This document shows, piece by piece, positions 1-12,069 of a stretch of 64,000 bases of DNA (its first letter is position 1; the number at the start of each line of letters is the position of its first letter). A program made the position numbers and the translations under genes. A model generated the notes under the pieces. That model ran no database searches. It had not been told where the DNA came from and saw nothing but the letters and a program-made list of their open reading frames with translations. This stretch comes from Phyto melanocephala (taxonomy: Eukaryota > Arthropoda > Insecta > Diptera > Rhinophoridae), in contig OW799233.1 in assembly GCA_941918925.1 (NCBI GenBank), positions 29,642,421 through 29,706,420 on the forward strand, written 5' to 3'.

Positions 1-153
1 AAAACGACTACTAGACTTATTGGAGAGCTGCGATAATTTACAATTCTCAACTTTTAACATTCATACATGACTGATTCTTCAAATAAATTTTGTTATGAAA
101 TATTTAAAATGTCCATACACATCTATGTATATACGTTTGTATGTATATATGTA

Positions 154-1710
154 CAAGGTGGGTTAAAAGTACCTCTGCGGTTTAAAATTGTATATCTCTG
201 CCGTTTATATATTTTTGTCAGTTAATATTCATAAGAACAAATGTGACCTTCTTCGAGAAAAGGAACGCATTTAAAGTTTGATAACGCATTATCACTGTGA
301 ACAAACCTTCAGTTGGGAGATGCGGTTTGATTTGGTGAAATCTAACTCATTTCATCTTATTCTACACCATTTTAGGTACCATAATCCACTCTAAAGTCCA
401 AGCCCGTTTTCCCACAAACTTGCTCCCTTTTCTCAGAGAAGGTCACAAATAATGAAACGATTCACAGCAAAACAAAAAAGCAAAATAATAGAATTTTGTT
501 ATTTAAATTAACGATTAATTATTTTAATGCAAATAAAATATTGTCGATATCTCAACGTCAGAATTTCGGCATAAAAGCAATGATTCGTTCATCGGCACCA
601 CTAACATGGAATCGCTAGAAATTTGCCTTGAAAAGGTTGCCAACATTGAATTTAAACTACGGAAAATATTGAACTTGTAAAACAAAGTGTTAACGATGCA
701 TCAGAAACATTTACCAAAATACATTATGCTCAGCTAGATATGGCTTGTACTTCACTTCGGCTCATTAACAAAAGGGTTTACTCTTATTACCATAAAAGGT
801 GCAATTCTATAACTAAATCCTGCAGATTACAGGAGACGGTTAAATTTTTTAGCTAAATTTCAACTGAGAGCCAGAAATAAATTCAACTTTATTAGAATCT
901 AATTATTAGTGATAAAGCTAGTTTTCATTTTAATAGTTTTGTTGATAAGCAGAACATCAGATTTTGGGGTTCTTAAGATTCTGGAGCCTTTCATCAATGC
1001 TAATTTAATTCTATTAGGTGTTAATTTTCTAAAAAATATATAAAACATAAAAATATGTTTAAGAGTACCATTTTCATAATTCTGGCAGTCATAGTAATAT
1101 GTTCAATAGAAGAATGTTTTATGATCTACATACTCGAACATATAATGATCCACATGATTTAGTAACTATATTATATGTTTGACATAATCATGAAGGCAAA
1201 CATTAATGATAGTTTGCGATTGTAATTGTGTCAAACATGTTTTTTCTTTGCATGTAGTTGTGCCTTACTTTTTCGAAGGGAAATGCAGTAACCATAAATG
1301 AAGAGCGGTGTTGGTTTATGATATGACATTTTTTACTAGCTGCTCTTTAAAACACACCTGCCTGAGATGTGGTTTCAGCAGAATTAAGTCCAGACTGCCC
1401 GAGACACAATGGCACTTTTCAAAGAAAAATTTTGGAGATTAAATAATTTCCTGAAATATTCCAGATTTGTCAGCATCCGAATATTTTCTTTGGGGTTATT
1501 TGAAGGAGCGAGTGTATGTGAACAAGCTCGAGTTCATTCTTGTACTCCAAGGCAATATTTTTGCAAGTATTTGAGCGCTTCTGCCACAAATTTGTAAAGA
1601 CGGAAAAGTTATATCATAATTTGCGAAGCTTAGAAAAGGAACTCATTTAAGTGACATTACTTTCATTTCTTAGTGTTTTCAACCCTCATGGTGACTTTTG
1701 GCTCACCCCG
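154..1710. mobile_element. Decayed Tc1/mariner-like transposon
   Basis: The left end CAAGGTGGGTTAAAAGT follows a TA at 152-153. The right end is its imperfect inverse (ACTTTTGGCTCACCCCG) and is followed by TA at 1711-1712. A decayed transposase start lies inside (452 onward). Related ends occur at 17888 and 57370. TA duplication and this type of terminal repeat are typical of the Tc1/mariner superfamily. The terminal repeats are well diverged, so the copy is old. Confidence 0.6.
452..600 (+). pseudogene. Mariner-like transposase N-terminus, broken
   Basis: An ATG opens a frame reading MKRFTAKQKSKIIEFCYLN and then hits a stop codon. The following bases still resemble the same region of a better copy at 18004-18113 (IIEYCYLNQRSLILTQRACR), a helix-turn-helix N-terminus seen in insect mariner-like transposases. 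Stops and shifts end any coding capacity. No DDE catalytic core is readable downstream. Confidence 0.5.
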
Positions 1711-1712
1711 TA

Positions 1713-3070
1713 CTAAAATATGTGTGTTTGCTAGAAATCTTCAGCTAATAGATGAGTTTTAATAAAATGAGAGCACTCACAGTCTGCTCTTTAAATGTTA
1801 TTTTAATTAAAAAGTTGATTAAGCCTAATATAATTACAAGTGCGCAAGTTGTTTGAGAACTGTGACCAAATTTCTAAGTCATTATTCATTAAGAAAATTA
1901 GAAAAATTTCTTTAGATTAGTAAAAATTATTTAGTTGTGTTATTCATTATTATTTAATTACATTACAGTAATTTCGCTTCTTATCAACTAAATACTTCAG
2001 AACAATTAAGTTTACAATAAGAAATAAACATAACTAAAGGTTAGGCAAATATTTGATGAAATAAAAGTATACACTAACAGATTTTCGCTTAGTAAATTTT
2101 CACCTGAGCGAAATCTAGTATATTTTTATGTTTATTAAAATTTACACCGTTCATACTATTGTTTGTTACATCTTCGTTAAGCTCTCATAGCAAGTATTTA
2201 TTTCAGTATTTATTTCTAAGCATGGTTTGTACTTAAGTACTTATCTGATTGCTTATTTGTAAGGGGACGTGATAAATTTTGCTGGGGAGCTTTACTAACA
2301 ATAACAGAAGCTCTATCTTTTGAACGCACTTCTAGTGTTTAAACGGTAATATTCAATCATGACAACGTTTGGTCATATGTTACAAAATTTGTTGAAAATT
2401 TTTAATAGAGAAGTGGTTGGGAAGTTTTGTTTCAGTCTACTCTCTCTCTTGTACGCTTTACTCAGAACAGGGTATCCGAAAATGGCTTGATGCGTTCTTG
2501 CCCTCAAACGGTAAGCAGAGCTTTTGGCGCGAAATTCATATGTTATAATATGAAATGATAAATGATGAGTAAATTTGTTTATGTTGTGAAAATGTATAAA
2601 AATAAAAGCTAAAACTTTGAAAAATTCCGCACACATATATGTACATTCCGGATGATAATTAAACATTTATATATTTATTTCATTTATTTTATATTTTTTT
2701 ATACTTATATATAAATACCAACTCTAATTAAAACAAATTAAAGAAATTTTCATTAATAATTTGGTTCAAAATATAAAAGCCTGTAGATTTATTATCTATA
2801 TTTCCAAAGCACCACTAAAATATTCCAAGTCTAAGATAAATTTTTTTATTTTTTTTTGTAAAAACTGCACATTGATTAATGTCAGAAAAAACATTACACG
2901 ATTATTAAACTATTTTTATTATTGTTAGTAAAATTGCATACCATTTAAACCTTATTATTATGCATAATCTCTACTTGAGACACTTTTTAATTTATGAGGA
3001 GGTATTGCAAAATATTATACTTTAAATACCTTAACTAATTTTTGATTACTAGGAATTAACAACGGTTTGT
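1713..3070. other. AT-rich intergenic, nothing recognised
   Basis: The DNA is AT-rich with short open frames only. I see no splice-flanked coding segment, RNA gene or clear repeat structure. Confidence 0.5.
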
Positions 3071-3071
3071 T

Positions 3072-4224
3072 TTTATACCCGCCACCAAAAAAATGGTGGG
3101 GGTATATTTATTTTGTCATTCCTTTTGTAACACATCGAAATATGCAGTTAAGACCCCATAGAGTATACATATTCTGAATCGGGGTTTAATTTTAAGATGA
3201 TCTAGCTATGTCCGTCCGTCTGTCCGCCTGTTGAAAGCACGATAGAGGTCGCACCGAAAAAGCTAGGGGGCTCAAACTTTGCCAGAGTCTTAGGTTAGGT
3301 AGAACAGGCAGCTGTTGTACAGCTCACTTGGGTCCATTATATTGATCCCTTTGTGATACCTGAATAGAAAAGTAAGAATAGAATAGAAAAGAAGCGGACA
3401 AGTCCAGAGTCTCCGGCGGGAATCGAACCCGCAACCCCTAAGCTAGCAGAGCAGCACACTGCTGACTAGTCCATCGGGGCACTCTTATAGACAAATTCTG
3501 TTTGGTATTGAAAATGGGCCTAATCGGAATATAAGGAAGAGAGTTATAGCTCGTAATGCAAGATTAGGTGAAAAAACCGTGTCCTTCCAACAACGAACAA
3601 AATGTAATAGTGTTCAAACGCATTGACGTCGAGTCATGAAATTTCGAATATATATTTCTCGAGTAAAAAAATATTTTTCTTTGAAAATTTCTTAAATCTA
3701 TGGATTAGCAAAGGAGTTATAGATCAACGTGTACGAAAATTTATACCGCACAGTGTATTCTTCAATATATTTAAAATTTAAAACGTCATAATACTGGAAA
3801 AATTAGATGTATAATTCTGAAATTTTGCAACAATTGCTTTTTGGTCAAAGGCTTTGCTATAACGGAAAATAAATTTTGCACGCCCATTTTTACGCCCACC
3901 TACAATATGACGCTTTATCTCAAATTCATATAATTTCTCTATGATTTTGGAAGAAGAAAGGACTATATTGAAATATTTAAGTTGTATTTATTAGGAGAAA
4001 CTTTATTGACACGCCTACTTTAACGCCCACATTCATTAAAAGACTAAATTACCAAAATTATTTTACTACCATAACGAAGTATACAAATAAATTGATACAT
4101 ATTTTAGAATAAAGAGAATATTCCATAGCGATTACTGTTAATAACAAAATAATAAATTCTGTGCCATAAAAGTACATAAAACTGATGGTGGGCATAAAAG
4201 ATTCGGCACAGCCGGATATAGTGC
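3072..4224 (-). mobile_element. Dispersed element family A, copy 1
   Basis: One end is TTTTATACCCGCCACC followed by its own inverse (AAATGGTGGGGGTATA), a terminal hairpin. The other end is GATTCGGCACAGCCGGATATAG, a second hairpin. Conserved internal stretches (TCCGTCCGTCTGTCCG, CGATAGAGGTCGCACCGAAAAAGC, GGGCGTTAAAG-type) recur in the copies at 7360, 11440, 26013, 34582 and 35963. There is no long open frame. A SINE interrupts it at 3293-3482. No terminal inverted repeat was found; end-proximal hairpins suggest a Helitron/DINE-like non-autonomous element, which is an inference. Confidence 0.7.
3293..3482 (-). mobile_element. tRNA-derived SINE
   Basis: On the minus strand it begins GTGCCCCGATGG and carries an A-box-like TGGACTAGTCAG (3463-3474) and a perfect B box GGTTCGATTCC (3419-3429), as in a tRNA head with a pol III internal promoter. 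An unrelated body follows, with a tail reading CTAACC on that strand. It is flanked by TCTTA direct repeats at 3288-3292 and 3483-3487. The host family A sequence continues uninterrupted if the SINE and one TCTTA are removed, so the insertion is exact. Confidence 0.75.
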
Positions 4225-4920
4225 AAGAGATTCGAACATTTCGAAGAATTTATTGCTAATATTACGAAAGTATACAACTATTGCATGCCACTACTTGCAT
4301 GTGTAAATGCAAGGTATCTCTCTGTTTTGTGTTTTACTCTTACTTACGCTTTACAAAAACCATTTGTATCAACATTTATAACTTTGCTAAAATTTAGTTT
4401 TGCTGCATCCTTTTTGTTTGCTTATTTTTTATTAGCAATTTTAAACGCTTATACCTCTTACACTACAATGGATGAAAATTTATTTGAAAAGGAACGAGTA
4501 TATTTTTTTTGTTATATATAATGTGAGCGTCAACTGCGTTACATGATATCGACTCGTCTACTAATACATATGTATATTGATTAACAATATTATACTAGTG
4601 TTATATATTTTGACCTATTAATGATTCCAGCAAAAAAATTTCCAATAGTTCAATGTGAAGAACATTTGTAATGACTGCTAATTCGTAGGTACAAGATTAG
4701 ACTTGAAAAATTCCTTTTACAAAACAAAAATAGGTAATTTTTAATAATAAGTTTCAAAATCAATGCAAATGCATGCAGAAAACCTTAAACAATTCATATA
4801 ATTAAATGTTATTAACTTGTGAAACATGCGTTTCTTTCATGCTACTATGCTACTTTCAGCTACTATGCACTAATTAGAAAAAAGTAAATTTTGTTAATGT
4901 ACTCACGTTAATGTTAAAAT

Positions 4921-5038
4921 TATGCATGTTTCACCTAAATTTAACCACTTCATCATAGGTTGAACTCATGCATTCATGTTATGCATGTTTCACCTAAATT
5001 TAACCACTTCATCATAGGTTGAACTCATGCATTCATGA
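4921..5038. repeat. 59-bp tandem duplication, two copies
   Basis: The segment starting TATGCATGTTTCACCTAAAT is repeated head to tail with period 59 and no visible difference between copies, which indicates a recent event. Confidence 0.9.
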
Positions 5039-6489
5039 ACTCATTTTTGCTGGGGATTGAAACCACATTCATATGTAGGTGCCTTAATTTTATCAAACTT
5101 TTGACAGCTTTAATAACCTTAAAACGTCCAGTGGGAAACAATTTTATTTCACCTGTGGTATAATATCATATCTACGTATACATTTAGTATTTTAAAAGTA
5201 ATAACTTTTTTATTGGAGTAATAAATTGTCGGTCGGCTACATTCTGCAATTAATTAATAAAACTCTATCTGATAACCAGCAAACGAAATTCTATTTTTTC
5301 GATGTGGTTTTAAAATTATAATCGATATAAAACTTGTTCTGTTTGTAAATTTGTCAAAATTTTAAAGTTAATAAATTAACGCATTACATTGTCAGCGTTT
5401 GTCCCAAAAAATCACTATGAGTCACTTGTGTACATGCTTTTTCCTTTTCTCTGTTTTTAATTTGAATTATGATTCTATTTTGGTTGTTTGTTATGTATGT
5501 ATATAAATTATAAAAATTTGTCGACTACTTAGTTATTGTATATTATTTCCATTTCTTGTTATTTTAACTGTTATTGGTTTTGTTAATATAGTTTCTAAAG
5601 AAATTTTTGTTAATGTCAAGGTTTGTTTTTGAGTTTTTTAAATACCGAGTGCTAAAAACAACGGATATACTAAATTTATAGCTTCATTTGTAACATACAA
5701 ACATATTGTAACTGAATTCAGGTATAAATATTTTTTTTTCGATCATTGATGTTTTTAATAAAATATCAAAAAAAAAAAAAACATTATTAAACGAGTAATT
5801 TCTACTTTTTATAAGTGATGGTTAAAAATAGGTTAATAAGAAAACAGAAACTTTCTTAAACAGCAAAAAACAAACATAGTTGTGGTAAATACATTCTATG
5901 AATAATATCACAGTATATTGAATTGTATAATTATTTTTAAAACATAATGTTTGCAAGTTATGTTTATTAAAAATGTATCATGCTACAATTCCATAATTAC
6001 ATGATTTTAGTTAAAACGGATATTTGTGTCTTGTGGAAAATTATTGTTGTTTTTTGCCATAATAATTTTGTAAGTCATAGTATTATGAAAGAACAATCAT
6101 ATTGAAATTTTCTTAAAAGTTAAACATTAAGTGGTAAAGTTTAAACAAACTCTTGATTACCATAGAGCAATAAATGATAAAACAAAACACAAATAAATAT
6201 TTATAGCTTTCGGTAACCAAATATAGTTAGATATTATATAATACAACCGTTGTGATCATGACGTAACCGTAGCTTTTTCTTTGTGTGCATATACATACCA
6301 ACAAAGAGCAATCATTGTAAATGTGCATTGGAGGTTACATAAGCGTACAGAAGCGTAGAATGGCTTATCGTGTAAAATGCAATATAAAGATTAAATTTTT
6401 ATATTTAAAGGCCAACGGAGAGAGTCACAATGATTTTTTAATTGGCCTTTAAGTCAAGTGTGAAAGCCAGGGTGAATTTAATCAGGTTA

Positions 6490-6714
6490 CTGCGTGTGTT
6501 TTCATAATTGCAATGTTGCATTGCAGTATGAATATACAATTCTTTCTTAAGCCAACCCTAAACCTTTTACAATATATTTTGTGCCTAAATTATTACTGAC
6601 AACAACCGTATTGTGTTAGGTTCAGAATAACTTGCCAAAAATCTAAGGGTTGCTTTTAGAAAAACTTTTTAATTCGTATTGAAACGCAACATTGCACTTA
6701 TGAAAACACTCTGC
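6490..6714. repeat. Imperfect inverted repeat, MITE-like
   Basis: The left arm 6490-6532 (CTGCGTGTGTTTTCATAATT...) is the imperfect inverse of the right arm 6672-6714 (...AAGTGCAATGTT on the reverse strand), with about 140 bp between arms. Size and structure fit a small non-autonomous DNA element. No target duplication was resolved. Confidence 0.5.
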
Positions 6715-7468
6715 ACCACAGGGGTAATTTTTTGCTCTCTTTTTTATATGAAGTGGGACACTAACATTAAATGAAATTTTTCATAAATCGAGTTTGACAA
6801 ACTCATAAATAATGCTTTAAGTTAACTGATCAGTTTAGGCCGCCTTTTTTAATACACCTTATTAAAAACGATTTAAGACAACAAAAATTCGAGAAATCCC
6901 TTAAAAGAAATAGACACCAAATATACCCAATGAACACAAATTAAGACATAAACTTTATTAGTGAAGGGAATAAAAAAATCGATACTGCTAAATGTGTTCC
7001 TTACTTCAAAACAGTTTTGTGTAAGTGAACAAAGATATTTCTCTTATCAGTGAACTTTATTTTCGCCCTCAGTACTTTGTTATCAAAATGTATTTATATG
7101 ATGTTTTCGAATGCATGTACATACAGATCAACATTGACTGGAGATAAGAACAGAAAAATACTTTTTTTTAGATTAGGAAAACATTGAAAATATTTTCTAC
7201 AATTAAACCATTTTAGATAAAGTTTATGTTGATTTAGTTTATATCAAGGAATTATCTTTATTATTTATTAATGAAAAATATTTTTTGTTAAAATGGATTT
7301 CACTTTCTGTTTTTTTTTTTTTTTTCTTAAATAATAAAAGTTAAAATTGATAAAAAAAAAACAAGTAAGAGCACTATATTCGGCTGTGCCGAATCTTTTA
7401 AACCCACCACCAATTTTGTGTACATTTAAAGCACAATAATTTTTATTTTGTTAATCGCTTTCTTTGTA

Positions 7469-7952
7469 GAGGGTGGTTAAATTTTAAATTTAAAACAGAG
7501 GCCGAATTACGGCACTCGAACGTGATCGAAATTTGAAAACTCTTATTAGAATCTATATACTTAAAGCATACTCGATCGTTCGAGTAAAATTTTGATCGAT
7601 ATCGAATGCCGTAATTCGGCCCCAGGTCTGTATAAAACGTTAGAACATCTATGAATGCCTTCTAAATTCGTTAAATGAGAAGCATTGCTGTTTATCGCGA
7701 TAGTGTGGCAAAAAAACAGTCAAATTCGACTCATCATCGTGCCAAACAATTGAGCATCAGCAATGTTATTTAAAATTTGGACTATCGGATCGAGGTGTGC
7801 CGTTGAGGTCGCGGGGCCATTTGGCCGATATTTTGTTCCATACATAATTGAACCATACAAATATTATCATTAAAAAAGAAATGATAATAATTTCCTAAAT
7901 AATTTGTGTTTTATTCAAAATCAACATCGGCCCTTCAAATTTAACCACCCTT
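7469..7952. mobile_element. Tc1/mariner-type element, non-autonomous
   Basis: Terminal inverted repeats GAGGGTGGTTAAATTT and AAATTTAACCACCCTT sit between TA dinucleotides (7467-7468 and 7953-7954). The uninterrupted family A copy at 26.7 kb reads CTTTGTATAACTT on the reverse strand at this place, so the empty site is visible and the duplication is TA. No usable transposase frame remains. A relic of the same right end lies near 11020-11038. Confidence 0.7.
7500..7621. mobile_element. 122-bp hairpin MITE
   Basis: The arms GGCCGAATTACGGCACTCGA and TCGAATGCCGTAATTCGGCC are near-perfect inverses. It sits inside the mariner-type element and is the youngest of the nest. The sequence is notably richer in GC than its surroundings. 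Confidence 0.7.
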
Positions 7953-9283
7953 TATAACTTAGTTATGCTGGTAAAATATTTTCGTAAATTAAGTGTTTCA
8001 GTGAAAATGGGCGTTAAAGTAAGCGTGTCAATAAAATTTCTGCTAATAAATACAACTTAGATATTTCAATATAGTCCGTAATTCTTCCAAAATATTTATT
8101 CATTGAGAAATTATATGAATTTGCAATAAAGCATTATATAGGATGTGGGCGTAAGAGTGGGCGTGTGACCTAAATTTTCTGGCATAACAATAACATTGAC
8201 TAGAAGGATTTCCGTAGCAAATTTTATCATCATACCTCTAATTTTGTCGGTTTTATAAATTTAAATTTCATTAACAGTAAATAACGTGGAAAGTGAGCGT
8301 TATAGTAGGTGCGTCGAAGTTATTTATGCTAATAAATACAACTTAGATATTTCAATAAAGTCCTTTATTATTCGATTTATAGAGAAATTATAAGAATTTG
8401 AGAGAAAACGTTGTATGGGAGGTTGGCGTATCACATTTATTTTCCGTCAGAAGAAAGCCTTTGACCAAAAAGCAATTCCTGCAAAATTTCAGAATCGTAG
8501 ATCTAAATTTGTCACTCTTATTAGGTTTAAAATTTTTAACATATTGGAAAATACACTGCGCGGTATAAATTTTCGTACATTTTGATATCTAACTCCCTTC
8601 CTAATACATGCATTTAGGCAATTTTTCTTTCTTCCTTATACTCCGATTTAGCCAATTTTCTATTCCAAACAAACCTTGTGTATAAGACATATTTTGGCAA
8701 AATTTGAACCCACTAGCTTTTTCGATGGGACCTCTATCGTGCTTTTAACAGACGGACAGACGGACGGACATAGCTAGATCGTCATCAAATAAAACCCCGA
8801 TTAAGAATATACATACCATTTTTTTGGTGGCGGATATAAAAACTCAAATACTTCAAAAAAACACATTACAAAAAAATTTGTTTAGCTCTTTTACTAAAAT
8901 TTTGCAAAAAAATATTTGACCTTGTGTCACAAAAATTGGTCTGCTGATCACGGTCGGATCGTATCGGGTATAAAATGGGGTATAGGGGTATAGAGGAGAG
9001 TTTTATCTACTAAATGGTGCTAATTTCTTTTTGTTATCCTATGTTTTCTAGAAGTTATGGTGTATTAAAAAAAGGAATTTAGGAAAATTTAGACCTAAAG
9101 ATAAAAAAAATTATTTCTAAACATTATAAACAATTTATTTTCATGTATTAACCCTTTGAGGACCGGACTTTTTCTACTGAAGCGATTTTTTATTTTTTTA
9201 TATTTTCATAATATATGCACCAATAATAGGTACGTAAAAAAAATTTGGCCCTCTAGGTCCTCGCTTTGTCCCTCATTTTAATT

Positions 9284-9299
9284 GGCAAATATAGTTGCC
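9284..9299. repeat. GGCAA-N6-TTGCC palindrome 1
   Basis: This is the first of four 16-bp palindromes with the same arms and different 6-bp centres, about 130 bp in from the left end of the piggyBac-type element. Confidence 0.8.
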
Positions 9300-9346
9300 T
9301 CTGGGTTGAAAGGGAATTGTTTATCCAAGAAAAAAATATTACTCCT

Positions 9347-9362
9347 GGCAAATGTATTTGCC
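9347..9362. repeat. GGCAA-N6-TTGCC palindrome 2
   Basis: Same arms as at 9284, 63 bp further in. Confidence 0.8.
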
Positions 9363-9488
9363 TATTGGCCGAAAGAAAATTCTTTTATAAAAAAAATTTT
9401 ATTGAAACATATGTTATTTTATATTTGTTTATTTATTTAGGCTATTAAACAAATAATTTACAAAGAATTTGAACAAAAATAACAAGTA

Positions 9489-10216
9489 CTATACATGGTA
9501 CTCGCCAAAGTAGTCACGTGATAATGTGAAGCAAAGGAATACATTACATATAGTACAAAATACATTTGTGCGACTATATTTGCCATAGGTGGGAGGCCGC
9601 GTCCTGATATCTGCACTTTGAGATTGCTGAAATGTCGGATCTGTGGACCAATATATTCGAATACTGGGTAGTTTTACTAGGCTTAACGTATGATTAGGCC
9701 GATATAAGCCTTGAACTCTTACACGGTCAGAGTGAAAACACGACCTTTTTGCATAGCATACAGTTTGGACTACTCCACTATTATTATGCACATATCTGAA
9801 ACCAAAAATTATACTTCTTATTTTATAATAAGAACTAGTATGTTGAAACTGTAAAACCTAACCTTCAAAATTACAAACAGCATTAAACACATCATATGCT
9901 GATGGCATTTCCTCATGTATATTTACAGTAGGTTTTAAAACTTGGGAATATTCATAAGTGCAATCCTGAAATCCAGTAAAAACGGGGCTTTTATAGGCAC
10001 TCGTCTCTCTGAACCGGAAAGTCTTATCTGGTGGTATAAAATGTATTGGCTTTTCTAGTATAACTAAAGCATTAGAAGTCGTTGCAATTGGCTCAGCCTC
10101 TACAGCAACTGTTAATAGGTTACGACTACTGCGGATCTTTTTAATTACAGGAGACTCTACGGGATTATTGCCTTCGATAACAATTTCTATCGGTTTATCC
10201 TCTTGGACTCGATATA
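9489..10216 (-). pseudogene. piggyBac-like transposase remnant
   Basis: Two open segments are readable on the minus strand. Bases 9863-10216 encode an acidic stretch ending PTVNIHEEMPSAYDVFNAVC, similar in pattern to the entry of the piggyBac transposase domain (acidic linker, then a YDVF-type motif). Bases 9489-9791 contain LSLVKLPSIRIYWSTDP, close to the LPS..DYWSTDP signature of that family. The two segments do not join in frame through the GT..AG pair between them, and the protein after WSTDP loses similarity (the other frame looks better), so at least one shift has occurred. The DDD catalytic region is absent. The family call rests on these motifs plus the TTAA-flanked terminal repeats. 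Confidence 0.6.
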
Positions 10217-10503
10217 CTATAATAATACAATATTAAATAGTAATGCACGAAATACGTTTTCTCTTATTGATTTCGAATAATTAGTGAATGAAAACGAAGA
10301 CACTAGCAGCGCAGAAAAAGCTTGCAACTTAAAACAATAACAAACAAAGTCTGTTTTGTTCAATTAAATTTCATTATAAACAATTAAAAACAGACATGCA
10401 CCAAAAAATTTAAGACTTTATACTCAGACATACATATAATGATGAAAATAAGCAACAAACATTTGATTATTTTTAAATGCATTTTTTTCCGTTTCAGCCC
10501 ACA

Positions 10504-10519
10504 GGCAAACATACTTGCC
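10504..10519. repeat. GGCAA-N6-TTGCC palindrome 3
   Basis: Same arms. It is followed at once by an inverse-order palindrome TTGCCAAA-AACG-TTTGGCAA (10515-10534) that shares the TTGCC. Confidence 0.8.
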
Positions 10520-10828
10520 AAAAACGTTTGGCAAAGTTGTGGGCAGCTCAAAACTTACACAAACCTGGCTTATATATTTTTTTAAAGGTAAGAGGTGCCG
10601 CCAAAATATGCCTTAGTTTTAGACAGATGCATCCTACGGTCTCTCTACACTACCCCTCTAAAGTAAGTTGACTTTTTGACAAACATTGAGGCCACCTAGC
10701 GGGCAAATGGGGGTAGATAAGAGCCTACCACCGACCACATTTGTGTTGCCACTATCGTCTGCTGTAAACCAATATTGAACAAATTTATTCGATCTCCTAC
10801 GGAAACAATTATATGATGAAAACCCCTG

Positions 10829-10844
10829 GGCAAGAATGTTTGCC
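10829..10844. repeat. GGCAA-N6-TTGCC palindrome 4
   Basis: Same arms, ending 3 bp inside the right terminal repeat of the element. Confidence 0.8.
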
Positions 10845-10864
10845 TCTGGTCGTCAAAGGGTTAA

Positions 10865-11439
10865 TGGCTAACAAATTTTAAAATTATACAAAACTTATTT
10901 CGTTTGAAAATCTTCTAAAAGTAAAATGTTATAGAACTTTAAAAATCAAAATCTTACTAATAAATTTCCTGTTTTAGCAAAATGCTGAGCATGTCTATTT
11001 TGAATCACCCTGTGGCCCTTAAAATTTAACCACCCTTTACAAAAAAATAGATAGATAAAAAAAAAAATTGTTAAAATATGTATTTTAAATATTCAAATAC
11101 TTATTTTAAATCTACTGATGCACATTTTTTTTTAATATTTTTAAATCTTAAACCTCATAAGACTGTGTGTACAACTATATGTTAAGTTGGGCACAAATCA
11201 TTACTCTAGTTAATTTTTGTCAACAAACTTCGGTCATTTTCGTTTTCACAAACCCCTATAAAATTCCTTTGTAGTTTGTGCAAAAAAATGTTACTAGAGT
11301 CATCTAGTGTTCTACGTGATGTTTAGCAAAGACATCATCCTCAGTGTTTGCAAAATGTAGTGCCGCCTTCAACAGATGTCGCCATCTGCAATGAATAAAT
11401 GCTAATGAATATGACTAATATATTTTTATAAAAATTTAA
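10865..11439. other. AT-rich intergenic
   Basis: Apart from a relic of the mariner-type right end (AATTTAACCACCCTTTAC near 11022-11039) I see nothing here. Confidence 0.5.
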
Positions 11440-12069
11440 AAAAAAAGTGGGCGTGGCACATTTATTTTCCGTTATAACGAAGACTTTGACCAAAAAACCA
11501 TGTTTGCAAAATTTCAGAACCGTACATATAGTTTTGTCAGTTTTATTACGTTTTAAACTTTAAATATACACTGAGCGGTATAAATTTTCGTACATTTTGA
11601 CCTATAACTCCTTTTCTAATGCACAGATTTAAGCAATTTTTGGGGAGAAATATTCTTTTGACTCGAGAAATATATATTCGAAGTTTCATGACTCTACGTT
11701 TATGCGTTTGGACACAATTCCTTTTTTTTCGATGTTTGAAGGACACGGGTTTTTCGACCTATTCTTGCTTTACGAGCTATAACTCTCTTTCTTATATTCC
11801 GATTTAGCTTATTTTCAATACCAAACAAACCTTGTCTATTAGAAAGATTCTGGCAAAATTTGAGCCCTTTAGCTTTTTCGGTGCGACCTCTATCGTGCTT
11901 TCAACAGACGGACAGACGGACAGACGGACGGACATAGCTAGATCGTCATCAAATCAAACCCCGATTCAGAATATATATACTTTGTGGGGTCTAAAATGGA
12001 TATTTCGATGTGTTACAAACGGAATGACAAAATGAATATACCCCCACCATTTTTTTGGTGGCGGGTATA
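11440..12069 (+). mobile_element. Dispersed element family A, copy 3 (truncated)
   Basis: The 3' part only is present: GTGGGCGTGGCACATTTATTTTCCG onward (key part 11451-11470) through GACGGACAGACGGAC repeats to the terminal hairpin CACCATTTTTTTGGTGGCGGG. The 5' part is missing. It abuts the start of family C at 12070. Confidence 0.65.

Larger units (their letters stand above)
4225..7358. other. AT-rich intergenic with small repeats
   Basis: No coding region is recognised. A 78-codon hydrophobic frame at 4285-4521 has no supporting features. Two small structures are listed separately: a 59-bp tandem duplication at 4921 and an inverted repeat at 6490-6714. Confidence 0.5.
7360..8842 (+). mobile_element. 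Dispersed element family A, copy 2
   Basis: It starts ACAAGTAAGAGCACTATATT and the hairpin CGGCTGTGCCG, and ends TTTTTTTGGTGGCGGATATA. Orientation is opposite to copy 1. It is split by a mariner-type insertion at 7469-7952 that itself contains a MITE, so three insertion events are nested. Internal sequence matches copy 26013-26876 on the reverse strand on either side of the insertion. Confidence 0.75.
9152..10860 (-). mobile_element. piggyBac-type transposon, defective
   Basis: A 13-bp terminal inverted repeat (CCCTTTGAGGACC at 9152-9164; GGTCGTCAAAGGG at 10848-10860, one mismatch) is flanked on both sides by TTAA (9148-9151 and 10861-10864), the target duplication diagnostic of piggyBac elements. 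A transposase relic lies inside on the minus strand. Four copies of GGCAA-N6-TTGCC lie near the ends. At 1.7 kb it is shorter than autonomous members, so it is a deletion derivative. Confidence 0.85.

Noticed and set aside
3403..3482. A tRNA gene on the minus strand
   Set aside because: B box and A-box-like sequences are present, but the segment continues into a SINE body, is flanked by target duplications and lacks a complete cloverleaf.
4285..4521. 78-codon hydrophobic frame resembling a membrane peptide
   Set aside because: Phe/Leu richness is expected from T-rich DNA and there is no supporting feature.
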